Of a stretch of 64,000 nt of DNA, positions 30,770 through 45,757 are shown in pieces. The translations under genes were made by a program, and so were the position numbers. Source of the stretch: Hyaloperonospora brassicae (taxonomy: Eukaryota > Oomycota > Peronosporomycetes > Peronosporales > Peronosporaceae). Every line of letters begins with the position of its first letter. The first letter of the stretch is position 1. The stretch covers positions 186,001-250,000 of the forward strand of contig CANTFL010001407.1 of the NCBI GenBank assembly GCA_947650285.1, written 5' to 3'. Below the pieces are notes generated by a model that was not told the DNA's origin, searched no databases, and was given only the letters and a program-made list of their open reading frames with translations.

Positions 30770-33700
30770 CGCTCATTAATTCAAAGAATCACAATTGAGA
30801 GTACTTTTACACATTCTAAATATCCATTTTCTCAGTTTATACGTTTAAACCTGGCTGAAGCAAGTCGATTTCGTAGACAAGAAGTCATTTGTCAGTGTGA
30901 ATAGTTTCCCACCGATCAATCCTTCATAAAATGTGTTGATGATTATCATCTCAGTAGATAAGAAAAAATTGATTTTTTGTAGAAATATATTTCCAGTTTT
31001 CAATCAATGGGCACAGTTGAAGGATGGAAAACTTGGCAGGTTCCTTCGCCTACGTCAGGCTGCGCACTGCCGAAACAGGTTTAAAAGTTAGCTAACAAGG
31101 TCTCATACAATTACATAATGTTAAGGCGCTGATATTCGCAAACCGCGAAGTGAATGTATTACTTGTGTACTGGTAACACACTATAGGTGGCAATATTTAT
31201 CATTAGAAGGTATATCACATAATATACTACTAATTCAATTAGTGTCGCTTTAGCCAACAAGTGGTATGTTCATAAAAGTACTCTAGTCAAGAAAAAAATG
31301 CACATTTCGTCTGATATTATAATTATATACATATATGTCCGCGTAAATACATCTAACTTACATCAAACGATATTTGATTTATACAAGGCACGTGCTATAA
31401 TTTAGCGTCTCTAATTAAAAGAGTTACAAGCGCTGTTAAGTCATATGCTCCTTTGCATTGTGTATTGTAGATTCTACGAATGTTATAAATCCCTCGAACC
31501 AGAAACGTAAGCTTAGTGAGTTAGGCAGACTCGTTGGATCGTGTCAATGATTAAGAAGGAATTAACTTTGGAAGAGTAAAACATTTCTACGAAGAAGAAG
31601 CTCCTATATGTTCGTTATGCATGTCACTCGTTCGCTGTATCATTTTCCACTCAAGGTCCGCTGGATCCGTTCGACTACATCATTGTTAGTGATACATCGC
31701 GCTTGACTAATTATAAAGCTTATAGTCGTGTATGAAAGATCTTCACATAGCAAATGGCTAATCGATTAAAGAGGACCTTCGCTTATCGCTTGCCAGCCGA
31801 ATCTACTCTTTGAAAAACAATAGCTTTTTTATTTTTAACGAGTTTCATGACTAATAAGCAGGTGATCCATTGTTAAGTTATGGCAAGTGAATGATCTAAG
31901 CACGATTTATCGTTTTGACATACAACAACTGATTCATGGATATTCTTTTACCTGATTCAATTTAAAATGTGGAAGAGCAGTAGAGGCTAATTGTTACTTT
32001 TATAATGGAACTCCTTAATAGGTGCAATGCGCTTTAAGCTTCAATGCCGCTGATAGAAAGGATCGCACAAATAAATATAATGCGTTTTCTCTTTTATACA
32101 GACAATTACAAGAAATTGATGCGTATCGACTTAACACGTGATGTTTGCGCGGCATAATTATTTATTTCAATCTTATACCGTTTATCGAGCTGCCTTGAAT
32201 AAGTCGAGCGATCAAGCTGAAACATTCGCATACTATTTCTGGCTCATTTCTACAGCATTCACTTCAGAATTCAGGTCGAGTGACGTAGATGGCATGTCAA
32301 ATATATTTGCTTTGTGAAAGGTATTTGTAATGACGAAACGAACATGTATTTAATTGTTGTACTGTTAATAAAAAAACGTTTTTGAGTTGAACATTCGATG
32401 TGCGAATAGATAAGACATATGCGTAACAAAATACGTCTTCCGGAGATATACTTTGCATCATATCATTGAGTAATATCTTGCACGGGCGCCCACTTTTGGC
32501 TAGATACATAACTCAATCTCTGTTAGCTAGACGACGCTACTTATGGCAAACGAACTGACTCGGTTTGCATCAGTATAATGGATAGTCATTAGGTCGCCAT
32601 GAAGAACTTTCATTTTGAGAAGAAGGATGATCTTATGGAAAGTTAGATTTTGACCACAGATGTAAGTTCTTCGTCAAAGTCTTCTTAAACGAGGCACCCT
32701 TCTTTGAACTAACACATTACACGTCATCAATATCCTTTGAGTGTCGTCGCGTGTTTAAAAATCTTACGTACTCTGTACGTGCAATGGAAGGCTAAATGTC
32801 TAAAACTCGTTTTATTTAGGTAAAACATAGGTCGATTTTTTATTTACCCATTCAAAACCATACCAGTAATAATTACATAATGATGACCTTAACTATATTC
32901 CGTTCTAATAATTATATTTTATTGCTTACCACTTATGTAAGACATCAATCAGTAGCAATAAATATTCATTGGTCCAGATGACACATGTCAATGGACAGCT
33001 AGAGCAATACGCAATACATTATTTCGCAGTAACATATAAGTTGTACTCAAATTTTTGTCGCTATGTCCATGTCAAGATTTTAAATATGAAAGACATAATC
33101 TGGATCAAAATTAGTATGAAGGGCTCACCCCGTTTCAGATAAACTTGAAATTGTTCTTTTGTGGGCGTTAGCGTGATCTATATTCAAGTAGTACTCGAGT
33201 CCATCGATAGTGGTTAGGATGAAGTTTACAGTGCGGATAGACGCCAGACGGTTATGCTTAGTCTTCATCTCAGATGCAGAAAGGTCCAATTATGGCAAGG
33301 TGTGCACTAGGAAGTATTTGAAACACCCTAATAACAAAACCCGGTAGCTCGAAGTGTCAATGCATGAAGTCGCTACATTAAAGATATGTATCATATCGCT
33401 TAATTAATGCGAGCTACCGTCTGACCTACTGCGCGACATCTCGGACTAACTTCGATGGGCCAATTAATATATATTACCGCTCGATACTATAATATACTAG
33501 CTTCCTATCTCCCTTTCCAGATCGTCATCATGTCTGTAAATGACATCATCTATCAATATGTCTGTATGGTATAGTGCTTTCAAAAGTAATACAACCGGAG
33601 TTTATCACAGCGACGGACAAAGGGTCACCCTCTAGGAAGGAATGGACGAGCGAGAAGAGCCCACGATAGTGGTTAAACCTTCATAAAGGAACCCGCAGTA

Positions 33701-36700
33701 CCAATATCGAGAAGACTGTTGCCAAGATACCAGTTAAGCGGTACTGACAGAAGACGACCGTGGTCCCTCATTAATAGACTCAGTCTGGATTCGGTAGACC
33801 GGGTCCCTTACAAGTAGACCCGGTCCTTCAAGAACCGGCTAATCCTGAACAGTCGCATGAAGAGTCAGTGCACTAAAAAAGTATGTAAAAGGAAAGCTTC
33901 TGAATAGGAATTTATTAGATACTACTAAATATGCGATCTACGTTGCAAGTTGTCGTCGTGCCTGTTAAAATATCTTGTTAAGTCTGCCCTCCTATTCCGG
34001 GAAAAAAATACACAATAGGGCCCAACGCTAAAGTCAGTCGCGTGGCGAGACCAAGTTCAAGTAGAACCCAAGAAATTAAATCGCCCGTAGGATACCGGGA
34101 TGCAGACCTTTTACGATCATTTATCGAAAGTGAACTCTTATTCTATCGTTTGGGGAGAACAGTAAAGGACAGGAGGTTAAACCCCTGAGACCGATAGCTA
34201 CAAGCTACCTGAAGAATTTGATCATATGCCTGCCGTCGATGTAGTCGATTGAGTGCCCACCTACTGACCTATAGAATGAAGCATATCCAATTGGGACTCA
34301 GCGTTTATCTGTCGCCAATGCTAACATATATCAGTATCCGTCAGAGTCGACTGAAAAGTGCAAATTACCAGTCAAGGGGTACACAAGGTGAGTCAAGGTT
34401 TAGATGCGGTATCGATAGCTCCCCTTCGTCGGAAGTCTGTCACAGTGAGTGTTTTATGAGCTTATTACACAATTTCGATAATTTGCTATACCATATTGTC
34501 ATGTATCCTGAAAATAGATTGCTGCATGCATTCTAGATCCAAAGTGGGGGTCCTTTGTGTAGCGACAGTCAACGAAATTTTTTTGGGAGACTACCGCGCT
34601 TAGCTAATGCGTGAAAAATAACTAAATTTGTGTTTGGCTGACCAATGAAACATTGTGATCAAAGGAATCGATTTTATATGCGCCTTTTCATTTTTACATA
34701 GACGTTTTTTTTATATTTCGAATGATTTAAAGGTATCTCAGTTCATATCTACGATAACACGACACCATAGTGTATGATAACTAGTTTTAGTATCTAAATG
34801 CATGATCTTTGATAATAATTTTAAGGTTGACGATCACAATGAATACTTTGTATTTTCTCCTTTGATCTCATATATATATATGCAATATTATAATGAAAAG
34901 GGCTGAATACCCTTCTTTACATATAACTATTTGACTTACCCATGGCGCAATATATATATGACCCTGGAATACATGCAAATTATATAAAATTGAAGTAGTT
35001 CGACTATGTCTAATAGAAGTACGACGACCCGGGCCTGCATATCACTTAACTCCAGTTCAATATGCTAATTGTAAACAAAGCGGTGATAATAATGTGTATT
35101 GCATGAATGACATCGTAACAATGTATCATTTTACGGTAAAACTTGTTCAAGTAAGCAACTGAGCCAAACCTTAGTGCTGTAGAGTTTCGTTTAAAGACAC
35201 GATTATCAAGTTTGCGTCGGATATTACTAAATGCATTATAAGAGATAAAGCACGGATATGCGTAAGCCGTGAGGATTGCGTTACTTTATGCAAAAAATTA
35301 GATCTCTTCATTTCAGCATACTTTGGCAATTGATGGGTACCCAATAGTGCTTAAACTTAGATATGTATGGAAATTTTTTTGTCTGTACTGCCAATTTTGC
35401 TTTTGGTGGTAACCCTGGGCTTCTGTTGCTAATATTTGGAAGTTGTAAAGCCAAAAAGAAAGCTATGCTTCTTTTCTAAAAAGTCTATTTTTATCACTTA
35501 TATACTGGTCAATGCAATCGAAACAATCTCATGAACGGGTGATATAGAGTATACTGTTTGCCGTAGATTAATATATTATCGGCCTATAGGCCGGTTTAGA
35601 TCTTCAAAGAATGGACTACAGCTGAACAGAAGACGAATTCTAACCAAAATATACTTGGAGTGGACGACTCACTTTAATTAAATTCCCCGCATCTACAATA
35701 AGATATTGATTAAATTTTTATCGGAAAGTAACTGGTCGACTTATTTGGTACTGATGTTCCAATCTTCCTTTATCAATCGACATAGTCCATTAGAAACCAC
35801 GATGGTACTTATGGTTATCTAAGGGTGAAGTTTGATCAATGGACTTCGCTTTCAATCAATATTAATTTACGTCATCCGATCGTTACCTCGAAGTGGTGTT
35901 CTACGATCGCTACGGCGGTCGGGTGCTATACTATATAGCCTACGATATGATTATGTCCGATAGTAATCGCGATCAGGTGATAGCCGTTCGCTATTACATA
36001 CCAATGTTATCCTATTTATACTTGACTTGGTTTCATTCGGTCGTATTAGTGATTTATTACACCTAATTTATATCGTTTTAAGGTGGCCGAATCAAGATTC
36101 TAATCATAAATATAAGTTTTTAGAAATTGAGGTAATCATTATCCTTTGTGTAGTAACAGTCAAAATACGATCATTCGGACTGAAACGGCACATACTAGCG
36201 AATCAAATATAGAGGTGGGCATTTGTAAATATGCTTATTTAACATGATAAGATTAACTATGATGTTTGAAGCGTCAGCGGACACTCTACAAAAAACATAG
36301 CGTTGGATATATATTCCAATAACATTCTGTGTGTTACCATGCTATTCTTATTGTTAATAATTTCGTTATGAATTCAACTTATAAAGCATGAACAACATAG
36401 CTGCAAATTGGACGCATTATAACAAAAAGATTAAATAGAAGAGCACATTACGGATCATGTTGCAAAAGGAAACTTGAATGCATGCATACGATTTAAATAT
36501 AGCTATTGTATCGACGTTAGTGCAACTCAATTTAAGCCTCTTTAATGAAACCTCGATCGAGAAATGATTTTTGCGCGGTCGCCCCTCAATCAATCAATCA
36601 TAAACACATTTAAGTATGGAACAAAGTGAAGCATTTAGTTAACGAAAAATTTGCACATATTTTTAATTAACAGAAACATAAGGTAAACAACGGTCTATAC

Positions 36701-39700
36701 ACGAAGAAATAGAGCTTTCCAATTAATATTGTCTATTTTTTATTCAGAGGTAAGGACCAAAATGCAAATTCGAGAAACTTACCGCACCAGTTAGGGCCTC
36801 TTACGATATCAATATCAATCATTTGCGTTATATAGTATGTACTATCGCTTGCATCCAGTATTATTCATACAGTAATACTTGAAAATACATATTTACATTC
36901 TGCTTATTTATAAGAGCCACTGTCCCTATAATATTTATGCGTACCATATTTTATAAATATGGAGGTGGACAAATTTGGCTATTGCAGAGAGTTACCAATC
37001 AATTGATGGCTTAAATCATATGTGTGGTCCCTGGGCTGAATGTAATTAGCAACGGTGAGTGAATATTATTGAAAGTATGTTTATGCGCATACCCATAAAA
37101 TGGTGGACACCAGTAGTATTATAGAATAAAACAAAAATAATATCTGATGTACAAGGTTTATCAACTGATGCTTAAGGGACAGTTGCCAGATCTAAGTATT
37201 AGGTACGAATTTATTACACTTTTAGGCCGATAGAGGTCTCTCAGGTCGGAGCGGCAACTTTCAACTTAAACGTCAATTTTTAATCATTATTATACAATAC
37301 AAGATCCTGTGGTTTATGCGTTTGTCGATGAATGCACATACCTATCGTTAAATTTTTTACATCTGCTGAATAAAATGATTATGCATAAATTCTAAGTCAT
37401 ACATCTATTTTATCCTGGAGTGAATTAACAAGTTAATACTGCTACAGGTATAATTTGTTTGATGTTCTCCTTACCTAATTCTGTATATACGAAATCTCAA
37501 TTTTTATATTTACGCCAGACCAAGGACTTCGTCACTTTCATCTGCCTTGTACACGATAAGTAGAGATTGCTTATATCTGCATCAGACGCGATAGCGCATT
37601 CATCTTTGATTGTTTTCTGCAAAGCATGACGTCACGAAGCTTCAAAATTGTTGTAGTAAACAGGTTCTAGGAGGTTCAATGACTACGATATTGCCAGTCA
37701 TTAAAATTACTAACTACTTATCATGCGTTAAAGTACAAAGCATTTTATGCAGTTTTACATATAAAGCGCCGCCAAATTGACACACCGTGCCAAATTTAAA
37801 CTATAAATATGATCAAAAGTATCATACGCGCATTTAGTTTGCTCGACCTTGCGCGATATAAATAAATACGAGCGCATGTTGTGATGTTTTCTCTTATCTT
37901 AAGAAAAGTAAACGATGTGCGTTCCAAGAATTATTTATACAGTATAAAAAAGCTCATCATATCTTTTCGGTGCGCGCCCTTATAATGTTAATGGTATCAA
38001 CTTATATACATTAGAAGTACGACTTATGTTCCGCGTTATGTATATAATTTAAAGTACAATATGTTTCGCATTATAATATTTGTTGTATTACGATTAACCT
38101 ATCGAAAAGAAGGTAGTACAAAGAAAGAGTCGCTTAGGCCATTGTTACGAATTCTTAAATCAAATATTTACACATTCTCGTCCATATGTGTACCTTACAT
38201 TAGCGCATTTAATTTATACAGCAAAACATAGCTACTCTTTGTACCCTTCTTACTGCGAAACATAATTTTGCAAGACACTAACTTCTCTTCTAACTGAGCA
38301 AAATTTACGTCTACAAATATGATGAAGACAGTCTATGCGATCGAGGCCATCTTCTTATACGCCAACGTCAATATTATATCATGTGACTTGTGGAACAAAA
38401 AAACGTTTAACAAATTTGGCCCCAGGTATACTGATCAATCTGCATCGAGGATACGCACTTCACTAGGTGCCTTATTGGACAATAACATTCACTATTTATT
38501 TCTTAACGCAATCTAGATGTGTACTCAATACAATGATCTCTCGAAACTTACATGTAGCTGTAAGGAGAATGCGTGCTACATCTTTGGTCAGCTTACATCG
38601 CTTGCTTCACACGTAGGTGATACAGACATGTAATAAATACGGGGGAATATACGGTACAGCTAATACAGCAAGTTTCTTCTGCATAATATTAACCGTGATA
38701 TTTGGAATATTTATTAATGTTGCAGTGGTTATTAGGTCTTTGCGATTTTGACAAGACTGTAATATTGCGATTCGGCTAGTGTACTAGTGGTTGGTGTGCG
38801 GCTAAGGTTTTTTTGTGTAGCGTAGATACATCATATGTCGTCAACTTTATTAAGATTGATGTGACATCCGAGCGTAAAGAGCAAAATAAACTTATCTGAT
38901 AGTAAAGCGTCTACATACGTCATGCTCTCTCATAGCATCATGAAGCAGTTGAAAATAACCTAAAAATTCTAAATACTTTCTTTGTTTGCTTCTAATTTTT
39001 TTCCATCAGGCTTCAATCCACGTAATCCGACTAGTTCTAAAACTTCGTGCAAGGTCTCCATTTGTCATGTGACTTCAAGCAATTCTCTATGACTATTTGC
39101 AGTGAATGATTAAACGTGAGTTATAAATAAGTCGTTGTGGTCAATGAATTTTTCAGAGCAGAACCACCATCTCTTGGAAGCGATCATGTAAATTCTTTCT
39201 TCATTGGATCTTCCTTTTTTTTAATGTAGGCTGGAAAACCATGTGAATTTATTTATCGATTTATTTTTTTGTCAATAGCATAATTACATGCACGTTAGTC
39301 GTTTGAGAGTCGTCAATGCTAAGGGCTTCAGATCATACAAGATATGTACAATTATGCGCTATCCTTGCGCACCATCTAGGTCCGGGTTTGCACCTAACAT
39401 TTCTTAAGTAATAATATTATTTACACGTTTATGCCATTTGCGCTTAGTGTTCTATAGGTGAACATATCGTTTACATGGAATTGAATCTTTTGGGTATTTT
39501 ATTCCCGATGTGATAAATAAAGCTAGTCCATGATACAAAAGGAATATTACACCCATTATAGTCAAGGAAGGTCCATGCGCTATACTTACCGTGCAACAAT
39601 TAAGATGTTGGATCCGTTTCTGCTTCCCCACCACCACACTAAAAAGTTCATAAAGTGAGTATTTGCAGCAAAACCTTATGTCTTGCGAAATATTGATGCT

Positions 39701-40434
39701 AGGAATTGAGTAATATGCCAAAGACAATTATTACATATGAGATGTTATAGTCGCCAAAGGTTTAGTTCATGTCAGAAAATGCTAGACAGTAATTTTGGTC
39801 TATAAGAGGATATAATTTTGTAATACATTTTTCAATATAGTCTACATAATGAAATATATATAGACTATAATATAACACTTAAGATTTACCAGCTCAAATT
39901 TAATGGTCTCGATTGCTTAAATTTACTCCGCGAGAGGTATGGACCTCGTAAATAATAAATTAGAAACAATAACAGTGATAGTTTTTGTATAATCTAGCAT
40001 TATAATATAAGAGCTCCTATCGATGCTTATGCATCGTTTATTACATTTATTTGTGCTTTCTATCATATATGTTTATTGGGTGGGTTATGGTATCATCCTC
40101 TTTCCTTAGTAACTTATTTATAATTTAATTTTAATTCAGAACGTATCTCTAGTTGTTCTACACAGCGTTTCGTAAAAAAGAAACTCTAAGTTTGATGATT
40201 CCTTTACTTAAACACAACAAATCTCGGATTCGAAAGGTTTAGTAAATAACATAAATAACCAAAACATCTTACTAGAATACGAAGTAGATATGTGAAGTAA
40301 AGTAATATTAAAAGTACCACACATAACGTCTAGTATCGGTCATCAATTGTGCAACTTTTGAAAATGAGCATTAGCCAATTTAAATTTGTAAATGGTAATT
40401 TGTAAACTCAAGTATAATTGTATATTTTTTTTAA
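30770..40434. other. Long AT-rich gene-free interval
   Basis: About 9.7 kb with no supported gene. The most protein-like stretch is plus strand about 33600-34250, where a single frame carries many stops and could be an old retroelement relic. Elsewhere frames are short. This looks like ancient repeat-derived DNA. Confidence 0.55.
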
Positions 40435-40440
40435 CAGTGT

Positions 40441-43400
40441 CATCATTGATGGATGACAAGTTTATTGTAATCCTAGGACTACCTTGGCTCAGGAGATACG
40501 ATTCAAGGATGAGCTGGCAGCATCGATCAGTATCGATGTCTGCCACTTGTTACTCAAATGACGACCTAGAGAATGTCTTGGAATGCCCACATCTACGTGG
40601 ATGTACTGCGAGTGAGTGCAATGGCCTCACTCGTGGTACGGTCATTAGTAAGACAGTACAAGAACACAAGTTAGATGATCACTACGCTGTGGAGAAAGCT
40701 CTTTTAAATTCTGTGGATGTGACTTCTCAGGAAGGAATAGAGAGGTTGAACGTCTTGGTTAATGACGGATCAAGCGTAGGCGCTTATTCGCTTGATCTGA
40801 TTGTGCCTCCGAAGTGAACTTCGGAGATAACTCAGTTGCCAACTCTAGAACCGAAACGGTTCTTGCGTGATCTGCGTAGTGGCAAATTCAAGCAGATCTG
40901 CATACTCGTCACGGAGGATGAGTATGTGGCCGATATTCGGTCGGCAATGTTTTTTGCTAAGAACGAACGGGTTTTCAGTAGCTCATCGATTGACGAAAGT
41001 GTCCTCGATGAGAAGACTCGGATTGAGCGATACACGTCTCAATCCTGGGAGTCACTTCAGGCAAATCCTTTGTATAAGGATTTGGTCGAATTCAAGGACG
41101 TGTTCCCTAAATCCGTTCCGTGCGAGCTGCCTAAAGACAAATGCACTCGACACGAGATCAAGCTCAGACCGGGCTCGAAGTACTATTGTCATGAAGCAGT
41201 GGACACTGCCTCGTGAACCAGTACTAGCGATCGACAAGTTCTTTGCCGATCGCTTAGCAGCGGGCCAGGTGAGGGAATCAAAATCCCCGCACAGCTCTCC
41301 GGCCTTCTGTGTGCGAAAGGACACAGGAGGATGGCGGATAGTGCACGCATTCAACAAATTAAATGCTGCAACGGTACCGGATCAGACGCCGATACCAAGG
41401 AAGGACGTAATCATAGATGGTATGTCAAAGAGTACCATCTTTTCGTCCATGGATCTGATGGATGGGTTCTATCAGATCCTCATGCGTGAACGGGACATCC
41501 CGTTCACGGCAGTGAGTACCCCCAGCGGGATGCTGTGGGAGTGGCTAGTGATTCCACAAGGGCGGAGCAATGCCCCTGCAACATTCAACAGATGTGTCAC
41601 AAATCTATTGAGACCCGTGCGAGACTTCGCACCGAGTTACTTCGACGATGTGTTCGTCCGTAGCCGGGCTATAAACGGAAAAACGGACGTTGAAGTTTAT
41701 CAGAACTCACGTTCGTCAGAGTCCTTCAACTTATGCGCAAGCATAAGTTGTACGCCAACCTCAAGAAGTGTATATTCGCGGCAAGCGCAATACCACTTCT
41801 TGGGTGCATCGTGGGTAAACACGGCGTACGCCCTGATCCCGAAAAAGATCAAGGCGATCACCGACTGGCCAGTTCCAGTCGATGCCAAGGGACTTCGTAA
41901 GTTCCTTGGCTTAGCGGCGTACTTCCACAAGTACTCGCGCAACTACGCCGAGATGACTGTTCCTCTTTCTTGCTTGCTCAAGAAAAATGTCAAGTGGTCA
42001 TGGAGCACTGACGGTCAGCTTTTCCTTTGAAAGCATCAAGAAGAGCTTGATGCAATCGCCCATCTTGGCGATTGCAGATCAGGACGGACCATTATAATGT
42101 GGTCTATGACGCCAGCGATTTTGCAATCGGCTGTGCGTTGATGCAGTATGACACAGACGGCGCAGAGCGCGTCGTCTGCTATCTGTCGCGTCATCTGCAA
42201 CCAGATGAACGCAATTATTTAGTGCATGATAAGGAACTCCTTGCCATGAAGTACGCACTGGCTATGTTCCGCGTCTATCTCGTCGCAGATATACCTTTGT
42301 TGTCTATCCGGACCATGCGTCACTACGCACGGCCGTAAACATCCTACACCTTTCGCAAAGAATGGCGAGGTGGCTGTCTTTCTTCGCGTATTACAATTTC
42401 TCCGTGGAGTATAAGCCAGGATGCCTTAACGTCGTCGCCGATGCGCTGTCACGTCGACCCGATTTTGAGCCGACAACACGCGCAAACAGTGAGGCCTTGC
42501 CCACTGTTGCGGCACTGTCAGTCAGTGTGCCGTCATCGCCTGTATTCGATGACGTGCGGAAGACATACGAAGGAGAAATGATTCTCCTACGTTTGATGGG
42601 TTACCTTGCGAACCCATTCCGGAAATCCTTGTCGGATTTACCGGCTATATACCGTTCCTCGTTGGATCGGTATACGACTCGCAATGGCCTGCTGTTCTAC
42701 ACAGCAGTTACCGACAATTCACCCCGTGTCGTCGTTCCCGATCATGATGATTTTCGTTTACACATCATGTTCGAATATCACGATGCGCGCTCAGGTAGAA
42801 ATCGTGGTCGAGAAAAGACCTACCTTACGGTAAGTCGTAACTTTTACTGGCCCCGCCAGTATCAGTTAGTTCTCAATTTCATTCATTCTTGCAAAGTCTG
42901 TCAACGGGTGAAGCCTAGCCCTTCATCCCGTGCGCCACTACAACCTCTGCCGGTCTTGGCAGAGTGTTGGAAGTCCGTTTTCATGGACTTAGTCTTCGGG
43001 TTCTCCGAAAACACTCACATAAATAACGGTATTCTTGTGTTTGTGGGTCGGTTTAGCAAGATGATGCATATTGCTGCAGTCTCTGAATCGATCACTGCAC
43101 ACGGCTGTGCGCCTGTCTTCATCGACACAGTGTTTCGACTTCACGGATTACCCCGTGAACTCGTGTCCGACCGTGACCCTCGGTTCACGGATTAGTTTTG
43201 GCAATCCGTGTTCCGTTCACTCGGAACACGATAAGAATGTCCACATCTGAACATCTCGAAACCGATGGTCAGGCGGAACGTGCAAATCGTGTCCTCGGAG
43301 AAATTCTTCGTGGATACGTCCACTCCTTTTCGAGTTGGAGTGAGTTCTTGCCGATGGTCAGATTTGCCATCAACAATTCCGTGCATGCTTTAACAACGCA

Positions 43401-44626
43401 TACACCGTTCGACGTAAATATCTTACGCCACCCACGTATTTCCGCCCTTTTACAGAGTGACTCTGGGTTAAGGGGGAAGGGAATCGCTCGAGCAAAAACC
43501 GTTTAGGCTCTTGCTCATCACGTATCATCGCACATGCCGATACGTTCGACGTCGATAATGTCGACATCAAACAATTTGATATTAGCAGTAGCAATGACGC
43601 TGCTACTTCAGACAATGATTACGATGCTGGGATATTCAGCATTGTCAACGATAATTCCAGCGAGGAAGAAAACCACCTCGCTGAAGAAGAGAACAATCTC
43701 TTAGCAGTGCGCACGAAGCGGACTGAAAGACATAACAACGAGTCAGCAAAGAACTTCCTGCTGACTCGAGAGGCGGTAGTCCGTTTCGTTCAGGACTCCA
43801 TCGCAAATGCGGTGGACCGCCAGAAACGGCACGCAGACAAGAATGGAAGAGCAAATGTTCTTTCATTTAAAGTTAATGACCTAGTACTACTGTCTACGGA
43901 AAACTTACCTGGACATGCAGTCACTAATGTCGGCAGTAGTAATACACTGCCGAAATACATTGGTCCCTTTCGTATGTTGCAACGCAAGGGCAATGCATAC
44001 ACAATTGATTTGCCTCGCAGGATGCACACGCATCCTACGTTTTATGTTGGTCGTCTCCGCCCGTACCATCAGTACGAGGCCTCTTGCGAGAAAGAAGACA
44101 GCCGGCACGCTCAAGAATTCCCAACAGACTCTTGTGATCAAGGATTAAACTCTCAAGCTGGTCCTTCAGCGACGCGGTCCCGCGATGAGCCGCCTCTAGC
44201 TCGTCGCGCAAACGCTGATTCTCGCGTTCGCTCTCGAGTTGAAAGAACGCGAAATCCGATCGGTCCTTCTCCCGATCGGTACGGAGACGTCGTACGGTCG
44301 CTAGCATGTCGTACCGACGATCGTATTCGTGATCGATGTCCGCCCTCAACTCGGTCAGGTAACGCCAACGGTTACCCAAAGTCTCCTACAGGCCCGGTAA
44401 TTGAGCCGGACCTTGTCTTTCCACCGCCACCGGAACCACTGGTAGATTTTCACGGTGGTCGACGCTCGCACGTGGGGCGAATCTTGAGCCACCGCGTGAA
44501 GAATGGGTATCGGACAAGTTACCTTGTTCGCTGGCTTGGGCAACCACCATCGTCTGACAGCTGAGAACCTCGATCCCAGCTGATGGCTGACGTTGAAGGT
44601 CTCGTCCACCAGTATGACGAGACTCA
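40441..44626 (+). pseudogene. Pol of copy 2, protease end to chromodomain
   Basis: Protease tail (ILGLPWLRRY) at about 40470. RT follows, with frameshifts at about 41186 and 41700, and its YFDDV box intact near 41638. RNase H is at about 42090-42460. Integrase spans 42606-43506, with a TAG at 43193 and a frame change before the GQAERAN segment, in which the catalytic Glu is kept. The acidic segment is at about 43550-43700. The GPY/F-like region and linker lie in 43707-44564, and a damaged chromodomain (SYLVRWLGQPP) ends at a TGA, with homology continuing to about 44626. Not functional. Confidence 0.9.
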
Positions 44627-45626
44627 TCCGATTGGTCCGAGGACCCATCGGTAAACACGCGCTATTGGTGCTTGTAGACGGATTGCAAGTTTGAAATCGC
44701 GTCCCGCATCTCAGCCGAGATGTGTGCCCTTCCTTGGGGCGAACTTAGAAAATACAAGTCCCTATGTGCACGTTGCGAGTTGTCAACACAACTCGCACAA
44801 GGATCTCCCCATGAGGCAAGGAATGTCTGCCTCACTTGACAAACAATGCAACCGGTACCCTGCACCGGTTGGTGTTCGATTTTTAAACTTGATGCATTCC
44901 GCTTCAAGTTTTTGAAAGCCATCCTTCACGTCCAAAATTCATGACTTTTTGGACGAACGCGTTCCACGCCGCCAGAAGCGAGGCCTTGTCACGCTTTTGG
45001 TTGCCATTGTACCATCGATGCATGAGGAAAGCATCTCGATAAAAGTCTTCTTCTGCGCGAAAGTTCTTCGCGCTGGAACTCAAGCCGTGAAGCTCACTCG
45101 CATCGAATAAAAGTATTCGATGGTGTTGACTTGTCTCGTGAGACAAGATATTGATGAGCTGCTCGGGCAAGCGCCACGGCTTGAGCTCACCACGCTTCAA
45201 AGTGGTACCTTTGCCGGTACCACGGATTTCAGTATGACGACGGCTCGCACCATCGTCGAATCGCTCGTGCGAAGGCGCACGAGTTGATCGCGGTGATAAG
45301 TAATCATACTCATCATCATATCCATCATCACTGCCAAACAGACTGTGCCGCATGTAGCAAGTCCTTGCGTCTGGCAGGTCTCTTGATAAACGAGGCACCG
45401 CAGGTGAACGCGATGCCTCTAAAGGCTTTTCCGAGTCAGACACATCTGACTCGCCAGAGTAGCTCACCCCTAACTCGGGGTCACTGTGTGCATGAGGTGT
45501 GATACCACATGCTCCTGCAGCAACACCTGCTGCAGGCTGAGAACGAGCAGCATACAACTAATCGTCTGCCGCAGAGGCGGGCGCAGCAACAAACTGTGTC
45601 GTTTTTGAGTCACCCCGCATAGACAT
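44035..45626 (-). pseudogene. Antisense coiled-coil protein of copy 2, lightly broken
   Basis: The same antisense protein as 20722-22326. The ATG is at 45626 in the shared context AACATGTCTATGCG. Stops occur at three places (about 45558, 44659 and 44382), and two frameshifts at about 44915 and 44815, the second from loss of two bases next to the cysteine cluster. The core (KPWRLPEQLI, RAEEDFY, MHRWYN), the WGDPCASCVDNSQRAHRD segment, the coiled coil and the basic RKRPRTD end are all recognisable. The C-terminal coil differs from copy 1 at many residues but keeps the charged heptad pattern and the L..LERxG motif. Confidence 0.82.
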
Positions 45627-45757
45627 GTTAACTATGCGAGGCCCAGTCAGAATGAATGAATCTGACCAACAAGTACTCCCCGTCCCGTTGGTATCCAACG
45701 GGTGGCCACATAGGTTTCGATAGTCACACAATGACTATCAGTTAAAAGGAAATGTGA

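Noticed and set aside
34549..36160. Pair of 22-bp matches (TCCTTTGTGTAGYRACAGTC) at about 34551 and 36140 as an LTR pair
   Set aside because: Similarity stops immediately on both sides, so no LTR can be shown.
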